Below, piece by piece: positions 28,093 through 36,969 of a DNA stretch of 64,000 nucleotides (positions within the stretch are counted from its first letter, which is position 1; every line of letters starts with the position of its first letter). Origin of the DNA: Novosphingobium sp. HII-3 (GTDB lineage Bacteria > Pseudomonadota > Alphaproteobacteria > Sphingomonadales > Sphingomonadaceae). A program made the translations under genes and the position numbers. Location: contig NZ_PPSM01000047.1 of the NCBI RefSeq assembly GCF_002916655.1, positions 110,165 to 174,164 on the forward strand, in the 5' to 3' direction. Below the pieces are notes generated by a model. The model had not been told where the DNA came from, ran no database searches, and worked only from the letters and a program-made list of their open reading frames with translations.

Positions 28093-28103
28093 TTTTCAAC
28101 GTC

Positions 28104-28177
28104 GTCCCGGCGTGAGCCGGGACCGCTTCCCCGAAGGTGCCGCGCATGCGGCCAGCGATCCCGGCATCGACCGGGAT
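28104..28177. repeat. Inverted pair of REP-like palindromes between serC and serA
   Basis: Two related palindromes lie in opposite orientation. GTCCCGGC/GCCGGGAC spans 28104-28123 with a four-base loop; ATCCCGG/CCGGGAT spans 28158-28177 with a six-base loop. Between them GCCGC-GCAT-GCGGC forms a third hairpin. Read on opposite strands both start GTC(G/A)TCCCGG, the look of dispersed sphingomonad intergenic repeats. The RNA could fold into a large structure affecting serA expression. Confidence 0.6.
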
Positions 28178-28196
28178 GACGAGAAGGAACACTTCC

Positions 28197-29780
28197 ATGA
28201 CCAAGCCTAAAGTCCTCATTTCCGACAAGATGGACCCCAACGCTGCCCGCATCTTCGAAGAGCGCGGCTGCGACGTCGACGTCATTACGGGCGAAACGCC
28301 GGAGCAACTGATCGCCCGCATCGGCGAATATGATGGCCTTGCGATCCGCTCCTCCACCAAGGTCACGCAGGCCATTCTCGATGCCGCGACCAACCTCAAG
28401 GTCATCGGCCGCGCCGGTATCGGCGTCGACAATGTCGATATCCCCGCCGCTTCGGCCAAGGGTGTCGTCGTCATGAACACGCCGTTCGGCAACTCGATCA
28501 CGACTGCCGAACATGCGATCGCGCTCATGTTCGCCCTTGCACGCCAGCTGCCCGAAGCCAACGCGCAGACCCAGGCCGGCCTGTGGCCCAAGAACGGCTT
28601 CATGGGCGTGGAAGTCACCGGCAAGACGCTCGGCCTCATTGGCGCGGGCAACATCGGCTCGATCGTCGCGAGCCGTGCACTCGGCCTGCGCATGAAGGTC
28701 GTCGCCTTCGACCCGTTCCTGACGCCTGAGCGTGCCGTGGAAATGGGCGTCGAGAAGGCGGACCTCGACACGTTGCTTGCCCGTGCCGACTTCATCACGC
28801 TCCACACGCCGCTGACCGACCAGACCCGCAATATCCTCTCGGCTGAAAACCTCGCCAAGACCAAGAAGGGCGTGCGGATCATCAACTGCGCCCGCGGCGG
28901 ACTGGTGGACGAAGCCGCGCTGAAGGCCGGGCTCGATTCGGGCCACATCGCCGGCGCCGCCCTCGACGTGTTCCAGACGGAGCCGGCGAAGGAATCGCCC
29001 CTGTTCGGTACGCCCAACTTCATCTGCACGCCGCACCTTGGCGCTTCGACCACCGAGGCACAGGTCAACGTGGCGCTGCAGGTTGCCGAGCAGATGGCCG
29101 ATTTCCTCGTCAACGGCGGCGTCACGAACGCGCTGAACATGCCATCGCTGAGCGCCGAGGAAGCGCCCAAGCTCAAGCCGTACATGAAGCTTGCGGAACT
29201 GCTGGGCTCCATGGTCGGCCAGCTGACCCGTGATTCGGTTCCGCGGATCTCGATCCATTGCGAAGGCGCGGCTGCCGAGTTGAACCAGAAGCCGATCGTG
29301 GCAGCGGTTCTTGCCGGGTTCCTGCGGGTGCAGTCGGCCACGGTGAACATGGTCAACGCGCCGTTCCTTGCCAAGGAGCGCGGCCTTGAAGTGCGCGAAG
29401 TGAAGACCGAGCGGGAAGGCGACTACCACACCCTCATCCGCGTCTCGGTAAAGACCGAGGCGGGTGAGCGTTCGGTCGCCGGCACGCTGTTCAACAACGT
29501 CGAACCGCGCCTTGTCGAGATGTTCGGCATCAAGGTGGAGGCGGAGCTCGCTGGCAACATGATGTACATCGTGAACGAGGACGCGCCGGGCTTCATCGGG
29601 CGCATCGGCACGCTACTGGGTGAGAACGCGATCAACATCGGCACCTTCAACCTCGGCCGCCGCGAAGCGGGTGGCGAAGCGGTGCTGCTGCTTTCGGTCG
29701 ATAGCCCCGTCGCCGGGGAAGTGCTGGATCAGGCCGGCAAGCTGCCCGGCGTGAAGACGGTGAAGGCGCTGGCGTTCTAA
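28197..29780 (+). CDS. serA: D-3-phosphoglycerate dehydrogenase
   Basis: Oxidises 3-phosphoglycerate to 3-phosphohydroxypyruvate, the first step of serine synthesis. At 527 residues it is the long form with an extra regulatory domain. The NAD site is LGLIGAGNIGSIVASRALG; catalytic residues sit in NCARGGLVDE (Arg), the Glu of FQTEPAKESPLF, and TPHLGASTTEAQ (His). The allosteric-substrate-binding domain and a C-terminal ACT domain (MMYIVNEDAPGFIGRIG) suggest feedback by serine. The start at 28197 follows AGAAGGAAC. Confidence 0.95.
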   Translation: MTKPKVLISDKMDPNAARIFEERGCDVDVITGETPEQLIARIGEYDGLAIRSSTKVTQAILDAATNLKVIGRAGIGVDNVDIPAASAKGVVVMNTPFGNSITTAEHAIALMFALARQLPEANAQTQAGLWPKNGFMGVEVTGKTLGLIGAGNIGSIVASRALGLRMKVVAFDPFLTPERAVEMGVEKADLDTLLARADFITLHTPLTDQTRNILSAENLAKTKKGVRIINCARGGLVDEAALKAGLDSGHIAGAALDVFQTEPAKESPLFGTPNFICTPHLGASTTEAQVNVALQVAEQMADFLVNGGVTNALNMPSLSAEEAPKLKPYMKLAELLGSMVGQLTRDSVPRISIHCEGAAAELNQKPIVAAVLAGFLRVQSATVNMVNAPFLAKERGLEVREVKTEREGDYHTLIRVSVKTEAGERSVAGTLFNNVEPRLVEMFGIKVEAELAGNMMYIVNEDAPGFIGRIGTLLGENAINIGTFNLGRREAGGEAVLLLSVDSPVAGEVLDQAGKLPGVKTVKALAF

Positions 29781-29808
29781 GCGCTCGAAACACGCTCCCA
29801 ACGGAAGA

Positions 29809-29839
29809 GGGGCCGGTGCGCATGCGCCGGCCCCTTTTT
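29809..29839 (+). terminator. Terminator after serA
   Basis: GGGGCCGG (29809-29816) pairs perfectly with CCGGCCCC (29827-29834), followed by five T (29835-29839). The loop can itself pair further (TGCGCATGCG). It lies between serA and a convergent small gene, so it may serve both. Confidence 0.8.
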
Positions 29840-29856
29840 CGTACAATCGGCAAAGT

Positions 29857-29973
29857 CTACTGGTAGCCGCCTTCCTCTTCCCGCTGTTCCGCAGCGTCTT
29901 CCTGGGCTTCCTCCAGGGCCTCCTGCTCTTGGTCCTGCTTGTTTTCGTCCCTGTCGTCCGGCTCGTGAGGCAT
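29857..29973 (-). CDS. Very acidic 38-residue protein of unknown function
   Basis: A small product that I do not recognise. It is almost all charged or amide residues: MPHEPDDRDENKQDQEQEAL, then EEAQEDAAEQREEEGGYQ. It has no hydrophobic segment and should be disordered or form a single charged helix. The ribosome-binding site GAAGGAC lies eight bases before the ATG. It is convergent with serA and divergent from hisZ. The strong site and biased composition support it as a real gene. Confidence 0.55.
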   Translation of the reverse strand: MPHEPDDRDENKQDQEQEALEEAQEDAAEQREEEGGYQ

Positions 29974-30112
29974 GATCGAAGTCCTTCGTGAGAGTACAGG
30001 AGGGCAACAACCCTGCGCGGCGCGCGGTTCCGCAGGCCCGGCTGGTACGAGCCGCATTGTCGGCGCTTCGCCATTCGACAAGTGCGCGGCGCATCGCTAA
30101 GGCGCGGCCATC

Positions 30113-31255
30113 ATGCACGAAAACGATCGCGATCTTCTGCCCGAAGGATTGGGCGACCGCCTGCCGCAGCAGGCCTGGGCTTCCCAGTCGGTGCGCCGCG
30201 CCGCGCACGACGTCCTTGCCAGCCATGGCTACGCGCGCGTGGAAACGCCCGTTCTCGAGTTCGAGAAAGCCTTGGCCAGTCGTATGGCGGGTGTGCAGGT
30301 GCGCCGCATGTTCCGCTTCGTCGACCCTGTGTCGGCGCGAATGCTGGCGCTGCGATCGGACATGACGGCCCAGGTGGCGCGTATTGCCGCAACGGGTCTT
30401 GCCCACGCGCCGCGGCCGCTGCGGCTGAGCTATTCCGGGCAGGTGGTCACCATCAAGGGCGACGGTCTTGATCCGGCGCGGGAACGCCTGCAGCTCGGCG
30501 CGGAACTGATCGGCGCCGACTCCACTGAAGCGGCTGCGGAGATCGTGGAACTGGCGATCGAGACATTGCGCGGCGCGGGCGCGACCGGAGTCTCGGTCGA
30601 CTTCACGCTTCCCGACCTTGTCGACACCCTCAGCGCCGGTCCCCTGCCGCTGCCGGCGCGCAGCATCGAAGCCGTGCGTCAGATGCTCGACGCCAAGGAT
30701 GCAGGCGGTCTCGTCGACGCCGGTGGCGAGGGCTATCTTCCGCTTCTCTACGCCATCGGACCGTTCGAGGCCGCGATTGCGCAGCTTGCCGCCTTCGACG
30801 TGCATCCCTCTCAGGGTGGCGGTGTTCTCGCCAGCCGGATCGCGGCGCTGCGCGCGATCGCGCAGCGCGTCGGCGCGAAGGCGCGCCTGACGCTCGATCC
30901 CTCCGAACGCCATGGCTTCGAGTACCAGTCCTGGTTCGGCTTCACCATTTACGCCGACGGTGTTCCCGGCAGCCTCGGTCGCGGCGGCACCTACGCGATC
31001 CTCGGGCAGGCCGGACGCGACCCTGAACCGGCGACCGGCTTCTCGCTTTACCCCGACCCACTCATCGAAACGCTCACCGCCACTGCCGGAGAGGAACGCC
31101 GCCTGTTCCTCCCGCTCGGTCATGACCGTGACGTCGCCGCGCGGCAGAGGGCGATCGGCTGGAGCACCGTGGCAGCGCTTTCCGACCAGGACGATCCCAT
31201 TGCGCTGGGGTGTTCGCACCGGCTCGAGAACGGGGAAGCCGTCGCTCTCGTCTGA
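30113..31255 (+). CDS. hisZ: ATP phosphoribosyltransferase regulatory subunit
   Basis: A paralogue of histidyl-tRNA synthetase that activates the short-form HisG in the first step of histidine synthesis. The 380-residue product keeps the class II synthetase core: RVETPVLEFEKAL, FRFVDPVSARMLALRSDMTAQVARI and GRGGTYAIL. It lacks the C-terminal anticodon-binding domain. The tRNA-acylating histidine motif is not seen. hisG is not next to it here; purA follows. Confidence 0.88.
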   Translation: MHENDRDLLPEGLGDRLPQQAWASQSVRRAAHDVLASHGYARVETPVLEFEKALASRMAGVQVRRMFRFVDPVSARMLALRSDMTAQVARIAATGLAHAPRPLRLSYSGQVVTIKGDGLDPARERLQLGAELIGADSTEAAAEIVELAIETLRGAGATGVSVDFTLPDLVDTLSAGPLPLPARSIEAVRQMLDAKDAGGLVDAGGEGYLPLLYAIGPFEAAIAQLAAFDVHPSQGGGVLASRIAALRAIAQRVGAKARLTLDPSERHGFEYQSWFGFTIYADGVPGSLGRGGTYAILGQAGRDPEPATGFSLYPDPLIETLTATAGEERRLFLPLGHDRDVAARQRAIGWSTVAALSDQDDPIALGCSHRLENGEAVALV

Positions 31256-31420
31256 GTGGCTTGCGGCGGCAGCGGGCCGCCCTCTTGACTACCCCGCCGC
31301 CTTCACCCTAGGGCGCGCACCGAAAAGCCGGGGCGCTCCCGCCCCACTGTCCATCCATTTCGCCGAGTCCTGTCGAAGGGCGTTATTGGATCCACCTTGG
31401 CAGGGTGGAGGAGTATACCC

Positions 31421-32710
31421 ATGGCTAACGTTACCGTGATCGGCGCCCAGTGGGGCGATGAAGGCAAAGGCAAGATCGTGGACTGGCTCGCCAGCCGTGC
31501 GGACGCCGTCGTTCGCTTCCAGGGCGGGCACAACGCAGGCCACACGCTGGTGGTGGGCGAGCAGGTCTACAAGCTTTCCCTGCTGCCCTCGGGTATCGTC
31601 ACCGGCACGCTTTCGATCATCGGCAACGGCGTCGTGCTTGACCCCTGGCACCTCAAGTCCGAGGTCGAGAAGCTGCGCGGACAGGGTGTGGAGATCAACG
31701 ACGAGAACTTCGCGATCGCGGACAACTGCCCGCTGATCCTGCCGGTCCATCGGGAACTCGACGGTCTGCGCGAGGCTGCCGCCGGCGCAGGGAAGATCGG
31801 CACGACCGGGCGCGGCATCGGCCCCGCCTACGAGGACAAGGTCGGCCGCCGCGCCATCCGTGTCTGTGACCTTGCGCATCTCGATGCGCTGGAACCGCAG
31901 CTCGATCGCCTTTGCGCCCATCACGATGCGCTGCGCGCCGGCTTCGGCCAGCCGCCTATCGACCGTGAGGCGCTGCTTAACGAGCTGCGCGAGATCGCAC
32001 CCTTCGTTCTTCAATTCGCGCAACCGGTGTGGAAACGCCTGAACAAGGTGAAGAAGGCCGGCGCCCGCATTCTGTTCGAAGGTGCGCAGGGCGTGCTGCT
32101 GGACGTCGATCACGGCACGTACCCGTTCGTCACCAGCTCGAACACCGTATCCGGCACCGCTGCCAGCGGTTCGGGTCTTGGCCCTTCGGCCACGGGCTTC
32201 GTCCTCGGCATCGTGAAAGCCTACACCACGCGCGTCGGCTCCGGCCCGTTCCCGACCGAACTCGATGACGAAACCGGCCAGCGCCTTGGCGAGCGAGGCC
32301 ACGAATTCGGCACCGTCACGGGTCGCAAGCGCCGTTGCGGCTGGTTTGACGCGGTGCTCACCCGTCAGTCCTGCGCCATCTCGGGCGTCACGGGCATCGC
32401 TCTGACCAAGCTCGATGTCCTCGACGGATTCGAGAAGGTGAAGATCTGCACCGGCTACCGTCTGCGCGGCAAGGTGCTGGACTACTACCCGAGCCACGCC
32501 GCCAACCAGGCGGCGGTCGAGCCGATCTACGAGGAAATGGACGGCTGGCAGGGCACGACCGCGGGCGCACGATCCTGGGCCGATCTCCCGGCGCAGGCGA
32601 TCAAGTACATCCAACGCGTGCAGGAACTGATCGAGACGCCGGTGGCGCTGGTATCCACCAGCCCTGAGCGCGAGGACACCATCCTCGTGCGCGATCCTTT
32701 CGCGGACTGA
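31421..32710 (+). CDS. purA: Adenylosuccinate synthetase
   Basis: Joins IMP and aspartate using GTP, the first step from IMP to AMP. The 429-residue product starts [20 protein letters not shown], the GTP and catalytic Asp motif, then [12 protein letters not shown] with the catalytic His. Further on are GIGPAYEDK and the C-terminal [10 protein letters not shown]. The start follows a very good GGTGGAGGAG. It is often placed next to hisZ in this group. Confidence 0.96.
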   Translation: MANVTVIGAQWGDEGKGKIVDWLASRADAVVRFQGGHNAGHTLVVGEQVYKLSLLPSGIVTGTLSIIGNGVVLDPWHLKSEVEKLRGQGVEINDENFAIADNCPLILPVHRELDGLREAAAGAGKIGTTGRGIGPAYEDKVGRRAIRVCDLAHLDALEPQLDRLCAHHDALRAGFGQPPIDREALLNELREIAPFVLQFAQPVWKRLNKVKKAGARILFEGAQGVLLDVDHGTYPFVTSSNTVSGTAASGSGLGPSATGFVLGIVKAYTTRVGSGPFPTELDDETGQRLGERGHEFGTVTGRKRRCGWFDAVLTRQSCAISGVTGIALTKLDVLDGFEKVKICTGYRLRGKVLDYYPSHAANQAAVEPIYEEMDGWQGTTAGARSWADLPAQAIKYIQRVQELIETPVALVSTSPEREDTILVRDPFAD

Positions 32711-32717
32711 TCGGAAG

Positions 32718-33224
32718 ATGCGGGGCCTGCTTCGGTTCGCCCCGCTTTTCCTGGCGCTGGCAATCGGCGGCGCCGCGACGGGAGCGCAGGAATCCTCGGC
32801 GCTCCCGCAGATCGACCTGATCCGTGTGCGCAAGGCCGCGCGGATCATGGAGCTTCACTCCGGCGGGCAAGTGGTCCGGGTGTTGCAAGACCTTCAGTTC
32901 GGTCGCGTGCCCACAGGTCACAAGCGGTTCGAAGGGGACGGTCGGACGCCCGAAGGCCGCTATACGATCGACTGGCGCAATCCGGAAAGCGCCTTTCACC
33001 TGTCCCTTCACATATCCTATCCCGGCGAGGCCGACCGTTCGTACGCCCGGGCCAGGGGGCGGTCGCCGGGCGGCATGATCATGATCCACGGGCAGCCGAA
33101 CGCGTGGCCGGAAGGGCGGGTGCCGGGTGACTGGACCGATGGCTGCATCGCGATCACGAATGCTGAAATCGAAACGCTCTGGTCACTGGTGCCGGATGGT
33201 ACGCCCATCGAGATCGAGCCCTAG
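32718..33224 (+). CDS. L,D-transpeptidase (YkuD domain) protein
   Basis: A 168-residue secreted protein with a signal peptide (LLRFAPLFLALAIGGAATGA) and a YkuD catalytic domain, which crosslinks peptidoglycan or attaches proteins to it. The active-site elements are MIMIHGQPN (His124) and DWTDGCIAITN (Cys143). The Arg that follows the Cys in many members is Ala here, as in the ErfK-like GCIALTN group. It lies seven bases after purA. Confidence 0.87.
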   Translation: MRGLLRFAPLFLALAIGGAATGAQESSALPQIDLIRVRKAARIMELHSGGQVVRVLQDLQFGRVPTGHKRFEGDGRTPEGRYTIDWRNPESAFHLSLHISYPGEADRSYARARGRSPGGMIMIHGQPNAWPEGRVPGDWTDGCIAITNAEIETLWSLVPDGTPIEIEP

Positions 33225-33256
33225 CGCCGCGGAGGACAGCCGCGTTGCAAATAGGT

Positions 33257-33283
33257 CCATTGCTGCATTGTTAAAAGCAATGG
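33257..33283. promoter_or_regulatory. Inverted repeat, candidate MarR operator
   Basis: A perfect eight-base inverted repeat, CCATTGCT (33257-33264) and AGCAATGG (33276-33283), with an 11-base spacer. It sits 70 bases before the MarR-type gene. TTGCAA at 33245 with TGTTAA at 33269 could be a weak promoter that it would overlap. The regulator binding this site is an inference. Confidence 0.4.
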
Positions 33284-33306
33284 CAACTCTCACTGCTTGG
33301 TAATAG

Positions 33307-33318
33307 TTAGGAGCCTAA
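33307..33318. promoter_or_regulatory. Short palindrome upstream of the MarR-type gene
   Basis: TTAGG-AG-CCTAA is a compact palindrome of the kind bound by MarR-family dimers. It lies 33 bases before the regulator's start codon and downstream of the longer inverted repeat. Confidence 0.35.
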
Positions 33319-33351
33319 GCACCGCTCCTCCTCCAAGCGCTTTCCGGAACC

Positions 33352-33804
33352 ATGTCTGAACGATCGAAGCTCGCCAACGACCTCGCCACGCAGCTCGCGC
33401 CCGTTGCGCGCAGCTGGCGGCAGCTGGCGGATCGCATCCTCGCCTCGCTCGCGATCTCCAACTCGGCGGGTTGGGCGCTCGTCCGCCTCAAGCGGCTGGG
33501 GGCAGGGACGCGGCAGGCGGATCTTGCCCGGGCTATCGGCATTACAGAGGCGTCGCTGACGACTACAATCCGGCAGCTTGAGGCGACGGGTTTGGTGGAG
33601 CGGCTGGCGGATGAGCAGGACCGGCGCGCGAACCGGCTGCATCTGACGCAGGAAGGCACCAGGATCGCTCGCAAGGCCGACGCGCGGCTGGTGGCCCTGC
33701 GGGCTGAACTGCTGGATGGAATACCTGACGCCGATCTCGAAACGACCGTGCGCGTCATCGGCACGATCGGCGCGCGCGTGGCCGACATGCGGGCGCGGAC
33801 ATGA
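33352..33804 (+). CDS. MarR-family transcriptional regulator
   Basis: A 150-residue winged-helix regulator. The recognition helix region is TRQADLARAIGITEASLTTT followed by IRQLEATGLVERL and the wing DEQDRRANRLHLTQEG. MarR proteins usually repress a nearby efflux operon until a small aromatic ligand binds. Its last codons overlap the pump gene by four bases, so it is part of the operon and likely controls it through the palindromes upstream. Confidence 0.88.
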   Translation: MSERSKLANDLATQLAPVARSWRQLADRILASLAISNSAGWALVRLKRLGAGTRQADLARAIGITEASLTTTIRQLEATGLVERLADEQDRRANRLHLTQEGTRIARKADARLVALRAELLDGIPDADLETTVRVIGTIGARVADMRART

Positions 33805-35855
33805 ACAGGGAGGCCCTGGCACGGTGGGGCGTGCCCGCCGCCGTGTTCTCCCTCAAGGCCTTTGTGGCCGCCATGCTGGCGGCGTACATCTCGTTCTCCA
33901 TCGGTCTGGAGCGGCCGTACTGGGCCTTCCTGACGGCCTACATCGTGGCGGCGCCGCTTGCGGGAGCGGTGGTCTCGAAGGCCCTGTTCCGCATCGTGGG
34001 GACCTTCATCGGAGCGGCGGCGTCCGTGATCATGGTGCCTCCCCTGGCGCACAGCCCGGAACTTCTGACCCTGGCAATCGCCGCCTGGCTGGCGCTCTGC
34101 GTGTTCGTTTCGCTGCTGGACCGCACGCCGAGGGGGTATGCCTTCGTTCTCGCGGGGTACACCGCGTGCCTCATTTCCCTGCCGGCGGTGAACACGCCCG
34201 ACCTCATCTTCCACGATGCCGCCCTGCGCGTCCAGGAGATCCTGATCGGCATCCTGTGTGGCAGCCTTATCCACGGCGTGGTGTTGCCGGGGTCCGTGTC
34301 CACCTTCCTGCTCGGCCGGGTGGCCATGATGCTGCGCGACGCGGAGCGGTGGTCGCGCGATTCGCTGGAACTGGACCCTGACCCCTCGGTGGAGACCGAA
34401 AAGCGGCGTCTCGCGCAGGACGTGACGGAGCTGCACCAGCTTTCCATCCACCTGCCGTTCGAAACCAGTCGTATGGCGCCGCGCGTGCGGACGGTGCGGG
34501 CGCTCCAGGATCAGCTTTCGCAACTCATGCCGCTGGGCGCAGCCGTGGCCGACCGCATCAAGGCGCTGCGGGAAGAAAACGCGCTGACGCCCGAAGCGGA
34601 GGCGCTGCTGGCCGATACGCGGGCGTGGCTTGCCACGATCGAGGGAGACCGGGAGCAGCGGGAGCGGACGGCGGTTACACTGAAGCAGCGCTGCGCTGCG
34701 ATCGAACCGGATGTCGGGCCGCAGTCGGGCTGGGGCGCGATGCTGCAGCTCAGTCTGGGCTCGCGGCTGGCAGATCTGATCGAAGCGCATCTCAACTGCC
34801 GCGACCTTGCCGCGCAAATGGGCACGATGAGCCGCAAGCCGGTGTCGACCCGCATCCCGGCGCTCCTTGAGGGACGCCGAAACCGGGAGCTTCACCGGGA
34901 CTATCGTGGCGCCTTGCGGGGTGCGGCGGGGGCGGCGCTCACCATCGTGGTAGGGTGCGCCCTGTGGATCGGCAGCGGCTGGCACGACGGGGCGGCGGCG
35001 GTCATGCTCGCGGGCGTGTTCCTGGCGCTGTTCTCCGCTTCGGACAACCCGCTGCTGCCGCTGCGGCTCTTCTTCAACGGCACCGTGATCGCGACGGTCC
35101 TCGGCCTGATCTATGCCTTCGCGATACTTCCCGCGATCGACGGGTTCCCGATGCTGGCGCTAACCCTGGCGCCTCCGCTGCTGGTGCTGGGGGCGCTGAT
35201 GCATTCGCCGCGCTATGCCGGTGTCGCCTTGCCGGCGCTGCTCGGGATGGGAAGCCCGTTCATTATCGCGCAGTCGTACTCCGATGATTTCGCCACCTTC
35301 CTGAACCAGGCGATCGCGCAGTTGCTGGGCACGCTTTTCGCGATTGTCATGGCCCGCCTGCTCCATACGGCCGGCCTGCAGAGCGCGATCCGGCGGACGC
35401 TCCGTGCAGGCTGGCAGGACATCGCGGATCGGGCCAATCTGGCGGGGCCACCGGATGTGCGGGGCTGGGTTAACCGGATGCTGGACCGCATCGCAGTGCT
35501 CGGCCCGCGTGTTGCGCTCACGGGTAGGCACCCGGGCGAGCCGCTCTACGACGTCCTGCGTGATCTGCGCACGGGGGTTGCCATCGCTGAGCTGCGCGAG
35601 CTGCGGCTCGGGCTTCCCGCCGCCCGGAGTGCGCCGCTCACCAGCGTACTGGCCGATGTCAGCAACTACTACCGGCGCATGAACCCTGACCGCCGGAACC
35701 CGGCCGACGTGTCCCTGCTGCGCGACATCGACAGGGCGCTGGGCCTGTTCACCCGCGATGAAAACCATGACGTGCGCCGCAAGGCCGTGCTCGCGCTCGT
35801 GTCTCTGCGGCGCAACCTCTTCCCCGAAGCCGATGCGCTGAAAGGTCAATCATGA
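33801..35855 (+). CDS. FUSC/AaeB-type aromatic acid efflux pump
   Basis: A 684-residue inner-membrane protein of the FUSC (fusaric acid resistance/AaeB) family. It is a duplicated unit: an N-terminal hydrophobic block (about residues 12-160), a long soluble middle, a second hydrophobic block (about 375-530) and a cytoplasmic C-terminal domain. Conserved family text includes ERPYWAFLTAYIVAAPLAGA and FFNGTVIATVLG. It is followed at once by the DUF1656, adaptor and channel genes. E. coli AaeB exports p-hydroxybenzoate; the substrate here is unknown. Confidence 0.88.
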   Translation: MNREALARWGVPAAVFSLKAFVAAMLAAYISFSIGLERPYWAFLTAYIVAAPLAGAVVSKALFRIVGTFIGAAASVIMVPPLAHSPELLTLAIAAWLALCVFVSLLDRTPRGYAFVLAGYTACLISLPAVNTPDLIFHDAALRVQEILIGILCGSLIHGVVLPGSVSTFLLGRVAMMLRDAERWSRDSLELDPDPSVETEKRRLAQDVTELHQLSIHLPFETSRMAPRVRTVRALQDQLSQLMPLGAAVADRIKALREENALTPEAEALLADTRAWLATIEGDREQRERTAVTLKQRCAAIEPDVGPQSGWGAMLQLSLGSRLADLIEAHLNCRDLAAQMGTMSRKPVSTRIPALLEGRRNRELHRDYRGALRGAAGAALTIVVGCALWIGSGWHDGAAAVMLAGVFLALFSASDNPLLPLRLFFNGTVIATVLGLIYAFAILPAIDGFPMLALTLAPPLLVLGALMHSPRYAGVALPALLGMGSPFIIAQSYSDDFATFLNQAIAQLLGTLFAIVMARLLHTAGLQSAIRRTLRAGWQDIADRANLAGPPDVRGWVNRMLDRIAVLGPRVALTGRHPGEPLYDVLRDLRTGVAIAELRELRLGLPAARSAPLTSVLADVSNYYRRMNPDRRNPADVSLLRDIDRALGLFTRDENHDVRRKAVLALVSLRRNLFPEADALKGQS

Positions 35856-36067
35856 ACGGCGAGATCGCCATCTTCGGCGTCTATATGCCCACCATCCTCC
35901 TGATCGCGGTCGCCGCGTCGGCCCTGACCCTTGCACTCATGCGGGTGGCGGACTTCGTCGGCTTCTACCGTATCGTTGCCTACCGCGCGCTGGTCGACCT
36001 GTGCCTCTATGTCATCGTGTTCGGCCTGCTTTCCTTTCTTGCCATCCACTCTGGTTTCCACCCATGA
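35852..36067 (+). CDS. DUF1656 (AaeX-like) small membrane protein
   Basis: A 71-residue protein with two hydrophobic helices and the family pattern EIAIFGVYMPTILLIAVAA at the start. AaeX-type proteins are always found between FUSC pumps and HlyD-type adaptors, but their job is not settled. It overlaps both neighbours by four bases. Confidence 0.88.
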   Translation: MNGEIAIFGVYMPTILLIAVAASALTLALMRVADFVGFYRIVAYRALVDLCLYVIVFGLLSFLAIHSGFHP

Positions 36068-36969
36068 AAAACCTGCTTCCCGCGATCGGCCGCAGTGCCG
36101 CCACTATCATCATCGTCATCGTCGCGGCGTTGATCGCCTACTGGATGTGGGCCCATTACGAGCGCAGCCCTTGGACGCGCGACGGTCGGGTGCGGGCTGA
36201 CGTCGTACGGGTCACGCCCGATATCGGCGGCCTCGTCACCTCGGTGCAGGTTCGTGACAATCAGACCGTCAAGGCGGGTGACCTGCTGTTCGTGATCGAT
36301 CGCCCGCGCTACTCACTCGCTGTGGAGCAGGCGCAGGCATCGGTCGCCAGCGCGAAGGCGACGCTTGGGCAGGCCGGCCGCGAATCCGCCCGCGACCTCG
36401 CCCTCGGCGACCTCGTGGCGACCGAGACGCGGGAGCAGAACACCGCTCGCGTTGCCACGGCCCGCGCGGCGCTGGCGGAGGCGGAATCGGCGTTGAATGC
36501 GGCGAAGCTGAACCTGGCGCGCACGCAAGTCCGCGCCTCGGTCAACGGCACGGTGACGAACCTCGACCTCCATCCAGGCGATTACGTCGCGGCCGGCACG
36601 CAGGCCATGGCACTTGTTGACGACGACTCGATCCGGGTGGAAGGCTATTTCGAGGAAACCAAGCTCCCGCTCATCCACGTCGGTGCCCCCGTTACGGTGA
36701 AGCTGATGGGAGAGGGGCAGGTGCTGAAGGGCCGGGTGGAAAGCATCGCGGCCGGCATCAACGACGAGACTCGCAGCGATGCGGGCAACCTGCTGCCGAA
36801 CGTCGAGGCGACGTTCTCCTGGGTGCGTCTGGCGCAGCGTATTCCGGTGCGCGTGAAGCTGACGCACGTGCCGAAGGACGTCCGCCTGATCCTCGGACGC
36901 ACGGCGACGGTCACGATCGACGAACCGACGGCGGGCAGGAAGGCTCCGGCTAACGGAGTGGCGAAGTGA
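36064..36969 (+). CDS. HlyD/AaeA-family periplasmic adaptor
   Basis: A membrane fusion protein of 301 residues that links the pump to the outer-membrane channel. It has an N-terminal anchor (TIIIVIVAALIAYWMW), the half-lipoyl motif (RADVVRVTPDIGGLVTSVQV and VRASVNGTVTNLDLHPGDYV), a coiled-coil hairpin (about residues 85-150) and a beta-barrel domain. It overlaps the NodT-type gene by four bases. Confidence 0.9.
   Translation: MKNLLPAIGRSAATIIIVIVAALIAYWMWAHYERSPWTRDGRVRADVVRVTPDIGGLVTSVQVRDNQTVKAGDLLFVIDRPRYSLAVEQAQASVASAKATLGQAGRESARDLALGDLVATETREQNTARVATARAALAEAESALNAAKLNLARTQVRASVNGTVTNLDLHPGDYVAAGTQAMALVDDDSIRVEGYFEETKLPLIHVGAPVTVKLMGEGQVLKGRVESIAAGINDETRSDAGNLLPNVEATFSWVRLAQRIPVRVKLTHVPKDVRLILGRTATVTIDEPTAGRKAPANGVAK

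Noticed and set aside
28065..29429. Two long overlapping open frames opposite serA
   Set aside because: Both are antisense shadows of a clear serA gene; two frames open at once on one strand is a GC-content effect.
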